A DNA stretch of 64,000 bases from an uncultured Streptomyces sp. (GTDB lineage Bacteria; Actinomycetota; Actinomycetes; Streptomycetales; Streptomycetaceae), in NCBI RefSeq assembly GCF_947488945.1, contig NZ_CANLBS010000003.1, positions 434,001 to 498,000 on the forward strand. Reading direction: 5' to 3'. This document shows positions 50,464 through 59,958 of this stretch, in pieces. Positions within the stretch are counted from its first letter, which is position 1; every line of letters begins with the position of its first letter. The translations under genes were made by a program, and so were the position numbers. The notes under the pieces are model-generated. The model had not been told where the DNA came from. It saw only the letters and a list, made by a program, of their open reading frames with translations, and searched no databases.

Positions 50464-52008
50464 GTGAGTGAGACGAGCCCTTCCGCGACCCGCCTGCCCG
50501 TGCCCGACCGAGTTCCCGAGCTTCGCTCGGCGCTGCTCGCCGCGGCCTTCACCGCCGACGGGCTCCTCGACCTGCTCGGCGCGCCCGCCTACGCCGCGCT
50601 CGCCCGCGCGGAGACCGTGCCCGCGTTGCGTGCCACGCGCGGCGACACGCCCCTCGCCACGCTGGTGCGGCTCTTCCTCCTCCAGCAGTCGGTGCCGGTG
50701 GATCGTGCGGGTGCGGTGCTTCCCGTCGACGCGTGCCTCACGGACGGCTGGCTCCGCCGGGACGGGGGGAACGCGGTGCGGGCGAGGGTCGACGTACGGC
50801 CGTACGGCGGCCCCGACGGCGAGGACTGGTACATCGTCTCGGACCTCGGATGCGCGGTCGGCGGGGCCGGCGGGATTGGATCGCACGAGGAGGGGGTGGT
50901 CCTCGGCGTCGGCGGAGCGTCCACGACCCTCGCGGGTATCACCGTCCGCAGGCCCGTGGAGTCGGCGCTCGACCTCGGTACGGGCTCCGGCATCCAGGCC
51001 CTGCACGCCGCCCAGCACGCCACCCGCGTCACCGCCACGGACCTCAACCCCCGCGCGCTGGACTTCACCCGTCTCACCCTCGCGCTCTCCGGTGCCGCAC
51101 CCGCCGACCTGAGGGAAGGGTCGCTCTTCGAGCCGCTGGGGGACGAGACCTTCGACCTGATCGTCTCCAACCCCCCGTTCGTGATCTCGCCCGGCGCCCG
51201 GCTCACCTACCGCGACGGAGGCATGGGGGGCGACGACCTCTGCCGGACCCTGGTCCAGCGGGCGGGCGACCATCTGAACGACGGCGGGTACGCCCAGTTC
51301 CTCGCCAACTGGCAGCACGTGGAGGGGGAGGAGTGGCAGGAACGGCTGCGTGGCTGGGTGCCTGAGGGCTGCGACGCCTGGATCGTGCAGCGCGAGGTCC
51401 AGGACATCACGCAGTACGCGGAGTTGTGGCTCAGGGACGGAGGTGACCACCGTACGGACCCCGACGCCTACGCCGCCCGCTACGAGGCATGGCTCGACGA
51501 GTTCGAGGCGCGTAAGACGACCGCAGTCGGCTTCGGCTGGATCACCTTGCGCAAGTCCGCCGCTGCCGCGGCCGGCCGTCCGTCGGTGGTGATCGAGGAG
51601 TGGCCGCACGCGGTCGAGCAGCCCCTCGGGCCCTCCGTGGAAGCCCACTTCGCCCGCCAGGACTTCCTGCGCGAGCAGGACGACGCGGACCTGTTGGCGG
51701 GCCGGTTCGTGCTGGCCGCCGAGGTCGTGCAGGAGCAGGTGGGGATGCCGGGCGCGGAGGACCCCGAACATGTGGTGCTCCGTCAGAACCGCGGCATGCG
51801 AAGGGCGACGAAGGTCGACTCCGTCGGTGCCGGTTTCGCCGGCGTGTGCGACGGGTCGCTGCCCGCGGGCCGGATCCTGGACGCCATCGCCCAGTTGATG
51901 GGTGAGGACCCCGTTCTGCTGCGGGACCGCACCCCGCAGGCGATCCGCCTCCTGGTGGAGGAGGGCTTCCTGGAGCCGTACCTGGTGGAGACCGCGACCG
52001 AGCTCTGA
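50464..52008 (+). CDS. SAM-dependent methyltransferase with N-terminal extension (HemK/RlmG-like)
   Basis: A 514-residue protein. Residues about 1-150 form a helical N-terminal domain. The class I methyltransferase core follows with motif I DLGTGSGIQALHAAQH, the acidic loop TATDLNPRALDFTR and motif IV LIVSNPPFVISPGA (NPPF). The NPPF motif fits N-methylation of glutamine or adenine/guanine, as in HemK or RsmC/RlmG enzymes. A C-terminal part of about 170 residues with KTTAVGFGWITLR and VVLRQNRGMRR is shared by actinobacterial homologues. Substrate unknown. Starting at GTG 50464 removes 47 codons of doubtful upstream frame. Confidence 0.88.
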   Translation: MSETSPSATRLPVPDRVPELRSALLAAAFTADGLLDLLGAPAYAALARAETVPALRATRGDTPLATLVRLFLLQQSVPVDRAGAVLPVDACLTDGWLRRDGGNAVRARVDVRPYGGPDGEDWYIVSDLGCAVGGAGGIGSHEEGVVLGVGGASTTLAGITVRRPVESALDLGTGSGIQALHAAQHATRVTATDLNPRALDFTRLTLALSGAAPADLREGSLFEPLGDETFDLIVSNPPFVISPGARLTYRDGGMGGDDLCRTLVQRAGDHLNDGGYAQFLANWQHVEGEEWQERLRGWVPEGCDAWIVQREVQDITQYAELWLRDGGDHRTDPDAYAARYEAWLDEFEARKTTAVGFGWITLRKSAAAAAGRPSVVIEEWPHAVEQPLGPSVEAHFARQDFLREQDDADLLAGRFVLAAEVVQEQVGMPGAEDPEHVVLRQNRGMRRATKVDSVGAGFAGVCDGSLPAGRILDAIAQLMGEDPVLLRDRTPQAIRLLVEEGFLEPYLVETATEL

Positions 52009-52723
52009 GAGACGGGTAGGCAGGGCCCGGCCCAGGAACGGGCAGCCGCAGTTGCCGTGCACCGACCCGGAACGGAATCCGCCTGCGGAAGGGCCCCGCG
52101 GGCGATTCCGGCACTGCGAGTCCCGGCCGGAATCTGTACCTGGCCGGCTCGGCACAGGCTCGACACCGACTCGGTGCGCCGACCCTGCCAAGCCCGCGAC
52201 GGCCCCGCCCGGTCGGGTCCGCCCCGCCCGGCCCGGTTCCGCCCCGCCCCGTTCCGCCTGGCCCGGTTTCGCTCATGGCGGCGGCGCTCGCCCGCTCGCG
52301 ACGGCCCCGCTGACGCCCGCCCGCGCCTGCGCTCGCCCTGCGCCCCCCGCCCCGCCGCACCCCGCTGGACATCGCCCGCCGGACACCGCCCGCCGGGTAG
52401 GCCCCCTTAGCTTCCGACCGCATGCTCCGTGGATCTCGTCGTACGGCTCCGCATGGCGCCCCATGCGACCTGCCACCTGCGCATACGCTGCTCCCCTCTC
52501 CCTCCACTCCCGCCGTTCACCCCTCGCCGTGCGCCTTGCCGCGGCTGCCCCGACAGCGCACAGGGACGGCTGTTCATCCGGGGTTCGCCGGCAGGTCGTC
52601 CCGAGGTGGCAGCCTCCCCCACGGCTGGAATCCAGCCTTGTACGCCCGCCCCGGAGCCCCTGGGCGGAGCCGGTGCACAAGGCCCGGAGCGCGGCGGGCC
52701 GGCGGAGCGGGAGGGTGCGAGCC
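52009..52723. other. Long intergenic region with iterated GC-rich units
   Basis: About 715 nt without a convincing gene. From about 52195 to 52275 the units CCCGGT and TTCCGCCCCGCC are repeated. The stretch 52300-52430 is rich in CCGCC units. Frames on both strands are long only because stop codons are rare at this GC content. Confidence 0.45.
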
Positions 52724-52921
52724 ATGGAAAGTGGACCTGCGGTCTTCGCCGGTGCGGTCTTCGTGCTCTTCGGCGTCGCTCTCCTGATCTGGACGGGGGC
52801 GCGCGTGCAGCATCGCGCGCCGGTCGCGCACGGGGTGAGCCCCCGGGCCTCCACCGCACTCGCCACGATCTTCGGCGTACTTTTCCTCGCCCTCGGCGTG
52901 TGGGTCTTCATCCGTATCTGA
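52724..52921 (+). CDS. Small two-helix membrane protein
   Basis: A 65-residue protein with two predicted transmembrane helices (PAVFAGAVFVLFGVALLIW and ALATIFGVLFLALGVWVFI) joined by a short basic loop (ARVQHRAPVAHGVSPR). The ATG at 52724 has a good ribosome site, GGGAGGG, about 9 nt upstream. It lies before topA in the same direction. Function unknown; the length, hydrophobic pattern and ribosome site make it a likely real gene. Confidence 0.75.
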   Translation: MESGPAVFAGAVFVLFGVALLIWTGARVQHRAPVAHGVSPRASTALATIFGVLFLALGVWVFIRI

Positions 52922-53259
52922 CGCGCTCGGCGGCACCCTCGCGCCGCCCCGCCCGCACGGTGATCGCACCGGCGTACCCGGCGGACCCAGGGGGAACACG
53001 CCCGGCGCCAGCCCCTCTCCCCAGGGGTGCCGCGCGGTGGCCCGAAACACGTGGGCGGCCGCCCGGTAGACGGGGACAAAGCCGGTCCGGGCGGCAGGAA
53101 TGCCGGGAGTCGGGTTACCGTTCGAGTGGCCGTTGCGGGCTTTTGCCGTTTGACACGGGGGCGGGTTGTACCGTCACACTCCGCAGCGACAGCACCGGAC
53201 AGCATGGTCAGGATGCTGTCTGGATGCCCACCGAGTGCCGACTGGAGAGAAGAGCGAAG
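52922..53259 (+). promoter_or_regulatory. topA upstream region with promoter-like and dyad elements
   Basis: About 340 nt before topA. TTGACA at 53150-53155 is an exact -35 consensus; a -10 is unclear (TCACAC lies 18 nt on). An 11-bp inverted repeat (53195-53205 with 53213-53223, one G-T pair, 7-nt loop) with core GACAGCAT/ATGCTGTC lies 36 nt before the start. In S. coelicolor topA is known to respond to supercoiling, so these are candidate control elements. Confidence 0.5.
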
Positions 53260-56148
53260 TTGTCCCCGACCAGCGAGACCGCACAGGGCGGCCGCCGACT
53301 CGTCATCGTCGAGTCGCCTGCCAAGGCGAAGACGATCAAGGGCTATCTCGGCCCCGGATACGTCGTCGAGGCGAGCGTCGGGCACATCCGCGACCTCCCC
53401 AACGGCGCGGCCGAGGTGCCGGACGAGTACACCGGCGAGGTCCGGCGGCTCGGCGTCGACGTGGAACACGACTTCCAGCCGATCTACGTCGTCAACGCCG
53501 ACAAGAAGGCCCAGGTCAGGAAGCTCAAGCAGCTCCTGGCCGAGTCCGACGAACTCTTCCTCGCCACCGATGAGGACCGCGAGGGCGAAGCCATCGCGTG
53601 GCACCTGCAGGAAGTTCTCAAGCCCAAGGTCCCGGTCCACCGGATGGTCTTCCACGAGATCACCAAGGACGCGATCCGGGCCGCCGTCGCCAATCCGCGC
53701 GAGCTGAACCAGCGCATGGTCGACGCCCAGGAGACCCGCCGCATCCTCGACCGCCTCTACGGCTACGAGGTCTCGCCGGTCCTGTGGAAGAAGGTCATGC
53801 CGAAGCTCTCGGCGGGCCGTGTCCAGTCCGTCGCGACCCGTCTCGTCGTCGAGCGGGAGCGCGAGCGCATCGCCTTCCGCTCCGCGTCCTACTGGGACCT
53901 GACCGGGACGTTCGGCACCGGACGCACCGGCGACGCGTCCGACCCCTCGACGCTCACCGCCCGGCTCAGCGCGGTCGACGGCCGCCGGGTCGCCCAGGGC
54001 CGTGACTTCGGTTCGGACGGGCAGCTGAAGGCGGGCTCCGGCCAGGTCATGCACCTGGACGAGGAGAACGCCCGGACGCTGGCCGCCGCTCTCGCCGACA
54101 CCTCCTTCGCGGTGCGCTCGGTCGAGTCGAAGCCGTACCGCCGCTCCCCGTACGCGCCCTTCCGGACGACGACGCTCCAGCAGGAGGCGAGCCGCAAGCT
54201 CGGGTTCGGCGCCAAGGCCACCATGCAGGTCGCGCAGAAGCTGTACGAGAACGGCTTCATCACCTACATGCGTACCGACTCCACCACGCTCTCGGACACC
54301 GCCGTATCGGCGGCCCGCGCGCAGGTCACGCAGTTGTACGGGGCCAATTACCTGCCCGAGAAGCCGCGTACCTACGCCGCCAAGGTCAAGAACGCCCAGG
54401 AGGCGCACGAGGCGATCCGCCCCTCGGGCGACCGTTTCCGCACGCCCGCCGAGACCGGGCTGACCGGCGACCAGTTCCGCCTGTACGAACTCATCTGGAA
54501 GCGGACCGTCGCCTCCCAGATGAAGGACGCGGTCGGCAACTCGGTCACCGTCAAGATCAACGGCAGGGCGGCCGACGGCCGGGAGGCCGAGTTCTCGGCG
54601 TCCGGCAAGACGATCACCTTCCACGGCTTCATGAAGGCGTACGTCGAGGGCGCGGACGACCCGAACGCCGAGCTGGACGACCGTGAGCGCAGGCTGCCGC
54701 AGGTCGCCGAGGGCGACGCGCTGTCCGCCGAGGAGATCACCGCGGACGGCCACTCCACCAAGCCGCCGGCCCGTTACACCGAGGCGTCGCTGGTCAAGGA
54801 GCTCGAAGAGCGCGAGATCGGCCGCCCGTCGACGTACGCCTCGATCATCGGGACCATCCTCGACCGCGGGTACGTCTTCAAGAAGGGCACGGCGCTCGTC
54901 CCGTCGTTCCTCTCCTTCGCCGTGGTCAACCTGCTGGAGAAGCACTTCGGCCGGCTCGTCGACTACGACTTCACCGCCCGCATGGAGGACGACCTCGACC
55001 GCATCGCGCGGGGCGAGGCCCAGTCCGTGCCGTGGCTGAAGCGCTTCTACTTCGGCTCCGGCGACGGTTCCACCGGCGCCGGCGAGGCCTCCGCCGCGGG
55101 CAACGGCGACGGCGACCACCTCGGTGGTCTCAAGGAGCTCGTCACCGACCTCGGCGCCATCGACGCCCGCGAGATCTCCTCGTTCCCGGTCGGCAACGAC
55201 ATCAAGCTGCGGGTCGGCCGGTACGGCCCGTACATCGAGCGGGGCGAGAAGGACGCGGAGAACCACCAGCGTCACGACGTCCCCGACGACCTGGCGCCCG
55301 ACGAGCTGAGCGTGGAGTACGCGGAGGAGCTGCTGGCCAAGCCGAGCGGCGACTACGAGCTCGGCACCGACCCCGAGACCGGCCACGAGATCGTCGCGAA
55401 GGACGGCCGGTACGGCCCGTACGTCACCGAGGTGCTGCCCGAGGGCACGCCGAAGACGGGGAAGAACGCCGTGAAGCCGCGGACCGCCTCGCTCTTCAAA
55501 TCGATGTCCCTCGACACGGTGACGCTGGCCGACGCCCTCAAGCTGATGTCGCTGCCCCGCGTGGTCGGCCAGGACGCCGAGGGCGTCGAGATCACCGCGC
55601 AGAACGGCCGCTACGGCCCGTACCTCAAGAAGGGGACGGACTCGCGGTCGCTCACCTCGGAGGATCAGCTCTTCGACATCACGCTCGACGAGGCCCTGGC
55701 GATCTACGCCCAGCCGAAGCAGCGCGGCCGGGCCGCGGCCAAGCCGCCGCTGAAGGAACTGGGCACCGACCCGGTCAGCGGTTCCCCCGTGGTGGTGAAG
55801 GACGGCCGCTTCGGCGCGTACGTCACCGACGGCGAGACCAACGCGACGCTGCGGACCGACGACAGCGTCGAGGACATCACGCCCGAGCGCGGCTACGAGC
55901 TGCTCGCGGAGAAGCGTGCCAAGGGGCCCGCCAAGAAGAAGACGGCGAAGAAGGCTCCGGCGAAGAAGACGACCACCGCCAAGAAGACCGCCGCGAAGAC
56001 GACGACCGCCAAGAAGACCGCGGCCAAGACGACGACGGCGAAGAAGGCCGTCGCCAAGAAGGCTCCGGCGAAGAAGACGACGACGGCGAAGAAGGCCTCG
56101 GCGTCCTCGTCCTCCTCGGCCGCGGGTTCCGCCGCCCAGGAAGACTGA
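53260..56148 (+). CDS. topA: DNA topoisomerase I
   Basis: A 962-residue type IA topoisomerase that relaxes negative supercoils. It has a Toprim domain with LVIVESPAKAKTIKGYLG at about 13-30 and ATDEDREGEAIAWH near 103, and the catalytic tyrosine in FITYMRTDSTTLSD near 335. Repeats of the actinobacterial C-terminal type follow (GRYGPYIERGE, GRYGPYVTEVL, GRYGPYLKKGT, GRFGAYVTDGE). There are no zinc fingers. The last 60 residues are runs of KKTAAKTTTAKK type; such Lys/Ala repeats are known to raise processivity and DNA binding in actinobacterial TopA. The TTG start at 53260 (MSPTSETAQGG) has GGAGAGA about 9 nt upstream. Confidence 0.97.
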   Translation: MSPTSETAQGGRRLVIVESPAKAKTIKGYLGPGYVVEASVGHIRDLPNGAAEVPDEYTGEVRRLGVDVEHDFQPIYVVNADKKAQVRKLKQLLAESDELFLATDEDREGEAIAWHLQEVLKPKVPVHRMVFHEITKDAIRAAVANPRELNQRMVDAQETRRILDRLYGYEVSPVLWKKVMPKLSAGRVQSVATRLVVERERERIAFRSASYWDLTGTFGTGRTGDASDPSTLTARLSAVDGRRVAQGRDFGSDGQLKAGSGQVMHLDEENARTLAAALADTSFAVRSVESKPYRRSPYAPFRTTTLQQEASRKLGFGAKATMQVAQKLYENGFITYMRTDSTTLSDTAVSAARAQVTQLYGANYLPEKPRTYAAKVKNAQEAHEAIRPSGDRFRTPAETGLTGDQFRLYELIWKRTVASQMKDAVGNSVTVKINGRAADGREAEFSASGKTITFHGFMKAYVEGADDPNAELDDRERRLPQVAEGDALSAEEITADGHSTKPPARYTEASLVKELEEREIGRPSTYASIIGTILDRGYVFKKGTALVPSFLSFAVVNLLEKHFGRLVDYDFTARMEDDLDRIARGEAQSVPWLKRFYFGSGDGSTGAGEASAAGNGDGDHLGGLKELVTDLGAIDAREISSFPVGNDIKLRVGRYGPYIERGEKDAENHQRHDVPDDLAPDELSVEYAEELLAKPSGDYELGTDPETGHEIVAKDGRYGPYVTEVLPEGTPKTGKNAVKPRTASLFKSMSLDTVTLADALKLMSLPRVVGQDAEGVEITAQNGRYGPYLKKGTDSRSLTSEDQLFDITLDEALAIYAQPKQRGRAAAKPPLKELGTDPVSGSPVVVKDGRFGAYVTDGETNATLRTDDSVEDITPERGYELLAEKRAKGPAKKKTAKKAPAKKTTTAKKTAAKTTTAKKTAAKTTTAKKAVAKKAPAKKTTTAKKASASSSSSAAGSAAQED

Positions 56149-56293
56149 GCCGCAGGCCGGGGGCGTGCCCCCGGCCGTGCCGCGACTCCACGGGAAGCGC
56201 CTCCCGCGGACCGCACCCGCCGCCGCCCGTCGCCACGACGGGCGGCGGCGGGCGTTTGTTCGGACGCGCCGACGACGGCGCCGTCGCTGCCGA

Positions 56294-56299
56294 TAGGCT
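56294..56299 (+). promoter_or_regulatory. -10-like hexamer for leaderless tmk
   Basis: TAGGCT ends 6 nt before the ATG at 56306, with no ribosome site. Confidence 0.5.
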
Positions 56300-56305
56300 G
56301 GACGG

Positions 56306-59300
56306 ATGACGCGAGCCGAGCAGCCAACGGTCGTGAGCCCCACCTCCGACACACTTGCCGCAGACTCACGCGAGCGCGCCGTACGGGCACTGCTGCGCAT
56401 CCAGCCGTTGAAGCGGCTCTGGAGCGCACAGCTCGTCGGCGGGATCGGCGATGCACTCGCCCTCCTCGTGCTGGTGTTGCTGTCGCTGCAAGCAGCGGTC
56501 CAGGAGGGCTCGTTCGGAGTCGGATACCGGGGGGCGGCCTTCGCCGTCGCCGCCGTGTTCGGCGCCCGGATCCTTTCCACCTTGCTCTTCGGAGCCGTAC
56601 TGCTGGGGCCGTTGACCTCCCTCACGGCACCCGGCGGGAAGCTGGACCGGCGCTGGCTGATGATCGGCACGGACGGGTTGCGGCTCGGGCTGCTGGTCGT
56701 CGCGCCGCTGTGGATCGACTGGACGCCCGACAACGCGCTCCTGATGATCCTCGTCACCGCGTTCGTGGCCGGGGCGGCCGAGCGGCTCTGGACGGTGGCC
56801 AAGGACAGCGCGGCCCCCGCGCTGCTGCCCGCGCCGCCGCCGGAGGGCGCCGCCGTGCGCCCGCTGCCCGACCACCTCGACGCGCTGCGCCGTCTCTCCC
56901 TGCGCACCGACTTCCTCGCCCTGCCCGCCGCCGCGGCCGTGCTGCTGATCGCCACGCTCGTCGGCAACCTGCTGGGGACCGGGGTCGACTGGTTCGCCCT
57001 GCACCCGGCGTCGCTCGGGTCGTACGTCGCCGCCGGGCTCTTCTCCGCTTCCATCTCCACCCTCTACTTCCTCGAACTCCCGGACAGCCGCACCCCCCGC
57101 CCGCGCTCGCCGCTGGAGGGTCTGCGACGTCCCGCCGCGGCCGGCGGGACCGGTCCCGACAAGGGCCGCACCGGCGCGGCCCCGCTGCTCGTGGCGGCCT
57201 GCGCGGCCGTCGCCGGCGCCGTCGCGGCGGCAGCCGCGGTCTCCGTGCTGCACGCCGCCGATCTCGACGGCGGCCCCGCCACGTACGCCCTGCTGATCCT
57301 CGCGCTCACCGGAGGAACCGCCCTCGGCATCCGCACCGCGGCGAAGGTGCTGCCCGCGCTGTCGCGGCGCAGGCTGCTCTCGCTCGCCCTCACGGTCACC
57401 GGCGTGGCCCTGCTCGCCCTCGGCCTGGTCCCGGACACCGCGACGGACGTGCTGATCGCCCTGCTGGCCGGTTATGCCGCCGGTGTCGCCGCCCACACGG
57501 GCCACGCCCTCGTCGACCAGGAGTCCGAGGAGGGCCGGCGGGCCAGGACCACCGAACACCTGCAGGCCGTCGTGCGGCTGTTCATCGCCGTGGGCCTGAT
57601 CGGCGGCCCGCTGCTGGCCGCCGCCATCGGCCGGCACCGTCTGGGCTCCGGCGACTTCGTCTTCGCGCACGGCGGGGCCGCCTTCGCGCTGATGCTGATC
57701 GGCGCGCTGCTGCTGCCCGTCGCCGCGGTGGTCCTCGCCAAGACCGACGACCGCTCCGGGGTGCCGCTGGGCCGTGACATCCGCGAGGCGCTGCGGGGCG
57801 GGGACACGCCCGTCGCCCCCGCGACGAGCGGCTTCTTCCTCGCCCTGGAGGGCGGCGACGGCGCCGGCAAGTCCACCCAGGTCGAGGCCCTCGCCCGGTG
57901 GATCCGGGCCAAGGGCCACGAGGTGGTCGTCACCCGCGAACCCGGCGCGACCCCCGTCGGCAAGCGCCTGCGGTCGATCCTGCTCGACGTGTCGTCGGCC
58001 GGGCTCTCCAACCGCGCCGAGGCACTGCTGTACGCGGCCGACCGCGCCGAGCACGTCGACTCCGTGGTCCGGCCCGCGCTGGAGCGGGGCGCCGTCGTGA
58101 TCTCCGACCGGTACATCGACTCCTCCGTCGCCTACCAGGGTGCCGGGCGCGACCTCGCGCCGACGGAGATCGCCCGGATCTCCCGGTGGGCGACGACCGG
58201 TCTCGTACCGCATCTGACGGTGCTGCTGGACGTCGACCCGGCGACCGCGCGGGAACGGTTCACCGAAGCCCCCGACCGGCTGGAGTCGGAGCCGCCGGAG
58301 TTCCACGCCCGGGTGCGCTCCGGGTTCCTGACCCTCGCCGCGGCGGACCCGGTCCGCTACCTCGTGGTGGACGCCGGCCAGGAACCGGAAGCGATCACCA
58401 CCGTCGTACGCCACCGGCTCGACCGGGTCCTGCCGCTCTCCGAGGCCGAGGTCAAGGCCCAGGAGGAGGCGCGCAAGGCGGCCGAGGAGGAGGCCCGGCG
58501 CAGGGCCGAGGAAGAGGCCGCCCGCAAGGCCGAGGAGGAGCGGCTGGAGCGCGAGCGCCAGGAGCAGCTCGCCAAGCTCCGGGCCGAAGAAGAAGAGCGC
58601 AAGCGCCGCGAGCTGGAGGAGGCGCGGCAGCGCGAGGCCGAACGGCAGGCGGAGGAGGCCCGGCAGCGTGCCGAGGAGGCACGCCTGCGCGCGGAGGAGG
58701 AGCGCCGCCGCAAGGAGGCGGAGGAGCAGGCGCGCGAGGCCGAGCAGGAGCGGCTGCGCCGGCAGGCCGCCGAGGAGGCGCGCCTGCGCCAGGAGGCGGA
58801 GGAACGCCGCCTGGAGAAGCAGCGCAAGGCGGAGGAGGCACTGGTCCGCGCCGAGGCCGCCCGCCGCCAGGCCGAGGCCGAGGCGGCCGCCCATGCGGAG
58901 GCCGAGGAAGCCGCCCGTGCCCGGGAGGAGGCCGCCGCCCGTGCGGCCCGTGCGGAGGCGGAGGCCGCCGCCCGTGCCGCTCGTGCCGAGGAGGAGGCCG
59001 CCGCCCGTGCGGAGGAGGAGCGCGCGGCGCGGGAGCGCCGCGAGGCCGGTCCGTCCGCCCCGGACAACGAGGTCACGGTGGCCACGCCGATCGTCGCCCC
59101 CGACGACGTGACCCAGCAGGTCCGGCGGTCGACGGCGGAGGACCGCACCCCGCCGCGCGACGACGCCGAGACCACACTGCTGCCCCGGTTCGCCGAGCCT
59201 GCCGGGCGTCAGGACCGCGAAGCCGGTCCGGCGGCCGACGAAACGGCGGTGCTCCCGCAGGTCCGCGACGACGCCGGTCCGGCGTCCGACCGCGTTCCGC

Positions 59301-59587
59301 AGAGCTTCTTCCGGGACGAGCGCCCGGCGTCGGAGCCCGCGGAGAGCGAGAACGAGCGCACCCGCGAGCTGCCGCAGATCAGTGACGACCCGGCCGCCCG
59401 TGCCGCGCACGAGCGGCGACAGGGGCAGAGCGGCGCACGCGGCGGGGCGGGCCGTTCGAAGCGGCCGCGCCCCGACTGGGCCGAGGAGACGCCGCTGGAT
59501 GACCTCCCGTCCCTGGCGGACGAACTGCTCGGCGGGGGCGACGACGACGCCGACGGCTACGGCCGGGGGCGCGGGTCGCGCCGCTGA
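56306..59587 (+). CDS. tmk: Membrane-transporter-like domain fused to thymidylate kinase and coiled coil
   Basis: A 1093-residue three-part protein. Residues about 30-490 form a membrane domain with around a dozen helices resembling major-facilitator proteins (ALALLVLVLLSLQAAVQEG, FALMLIGALLLPVAAVVLAK). Residues about 510-705 are a complete dTMP kinase: P-loop ALEGGDGAGKSTQVEAL, DRYIDSSVAYQGAGR and ERFTEAPDRLE. It should therefore make dTDP from dTMP at the membrane. From about 712 to 915 is a long Glu/Arg/Ala heptad-like coiled coil, then a disordered acidic tail with RPDWAEETPLDDL. Membrane anchoring of an essential soluble kinase is unusual. A GNRA-loop terminator follows; holB comes next. 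Confidence 0.93.
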   Translation: MTRAEQPTVVSPTSDTLAADSRERAVRALLRIQPLKRLWSAQLVGGIGDALALLVLVLLSLQAAVQEGSFGVGYRGAAFAVAAVFGARILSTLLFGAVLLGPLTSLTAPGGKLDRRWLMIGTDGLRLGLLVVAPLWIDWTPDNALLMILVTAFVAGAAERLWTVAKDSAAPALLPAPPPEGAAVRPLPDHLDALRRLSLRTDFLALPAAAAVLLIATLVGNLLGTGVDWFALHPASLGSYVAAGLFSASISTLYFLELPDSRTPRPRSPLEGLRRPAAAGGTGPDKGRTGAAPLLVAACAAVAGAVAAAAAVSVLHAADLDGGPATYALLILALTGGTALGIRTAAKVLPALSRRRLLSLALTVTGVALLALGLVPDTATDVLIALLAGYAAGVAAHTGHALVDQESEEGRRARTTEHLQAVVRLFIAVGLIGGPLLAAAIGRHRLGSGDFVFAHGGAAFALMLIGALLLPVAAVVLAKTDDRSGVPLGRDIREALRGGDTPVAPATSGFFLALEGGDGAGKSTQVEALARWIRAKGHEVVVTREPGATPVGKRLRSILLDVSSAGLSNRAEALLYAADRAEHVDSVVRPALERGAVVISDRYIDSSVAYQGAGRDLAPTEIARISRWATTGLVPHLTVLLDVDPATARERFTEAPDRLESEPPEFHARVRSGFLTLAAADPVRYLVVDAGQEPEAITTVVRHRLDRVLPLSEAEVKAQEEARKAAEEEARRRAEEEAARKAEEERLERERQEQLAKLRAEEEERKRRELEEARQREAERQAEEARQRAEEARLRAEEERRRKEAEEQAREAEQERLRRQAAEEARLRQEAEERRLEKQRKAEEALVRAEAARRQAEAEAAAHAEAEEAARAREEAAARAARAEAEAAARAARAEEEAAARAEEERAARERREAGPSAPDNEVTVATPIVAPDDVTQQVRRSTAEDRTPPRDDAETTLLPRFAEPAGRQDREAGPAADETAVLPQVRDDAGPASDRVPQSFFRDERPASEPAESENERTRELPQISDDPAARAAHERRQGQSGARGGAGRSKRPRPDWAEETPLDDLPSLADELLGGGDDDADGYGRGRGSRR

Positions 59588-59958
59588 GCGGATCCGATCG
59601 TGGTCGGACGGCGGGAGGGGACCGGGCAACCGGTCCCCTCCCGCCGTTCCGGTTCCCGCTCCTCCTGCCCCTTCCGTTTCTTCCGGTCCTGCCGTTCCGG
59701 GTTTCCTGCCCCGTTCCGGGGTCCGTTCCGGGTTCCGCTTCGCCGGTCTTCGGGGCGGGCTGCCCGGCCGGTGGAGTCGGTTGTCGGTGGTGTCCTCCAC
59801 AATGGAGGGCGGACCGGCGCGCGCCCGCGTGACGCGGTCCGCTCCGACGACGGCCGGGCCGACGGCCTTCGGGCGCCGATGGCACCGCGTGGACCGACCG
59901 CACGACCGCACGACGCGCTTCGCAACCGCGCGACACACCTCCGGAAGGGCGGTGACCG
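59588..59958 (+). other. Intergenic region between tmk and holB
   Basis: About 370 nt holding the strong hairpin at 59606-59649, then a pyrimidine-rich run of TTCCGG/CCTGCC units (59640-59760) and a GC-rich stretch that ends in the holB ribosome site (GGAAGGG). No gene recognised. Confidence 0.5.
59606..59649 (+). terminator. Strong hairpin terminator after tmk
   Basis: A 17-bp perfect stem (59609-59625 with 59630-59646), extendable by three pairs including one G-T, is closed by a GCAA tetraloop. It starts 18 nt after the stop. Confidence 0.85.

Noticed and set aside
52273..57060. A 1595-residue open frame on the minus strand
   Set aside because: It is antisense to topA and the start of tmk, has no ribosome site or domain, and is an effect of rare stop codons at high GC. 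topA on the other strand is certain.
56366..59938. A 1190-residue open frame on the minus strand
   Set aside because: It mirrors tmk, whose P-loop and kinase motifs are clear; the antisense product is Arg/Gly/Ala-rich with no family.
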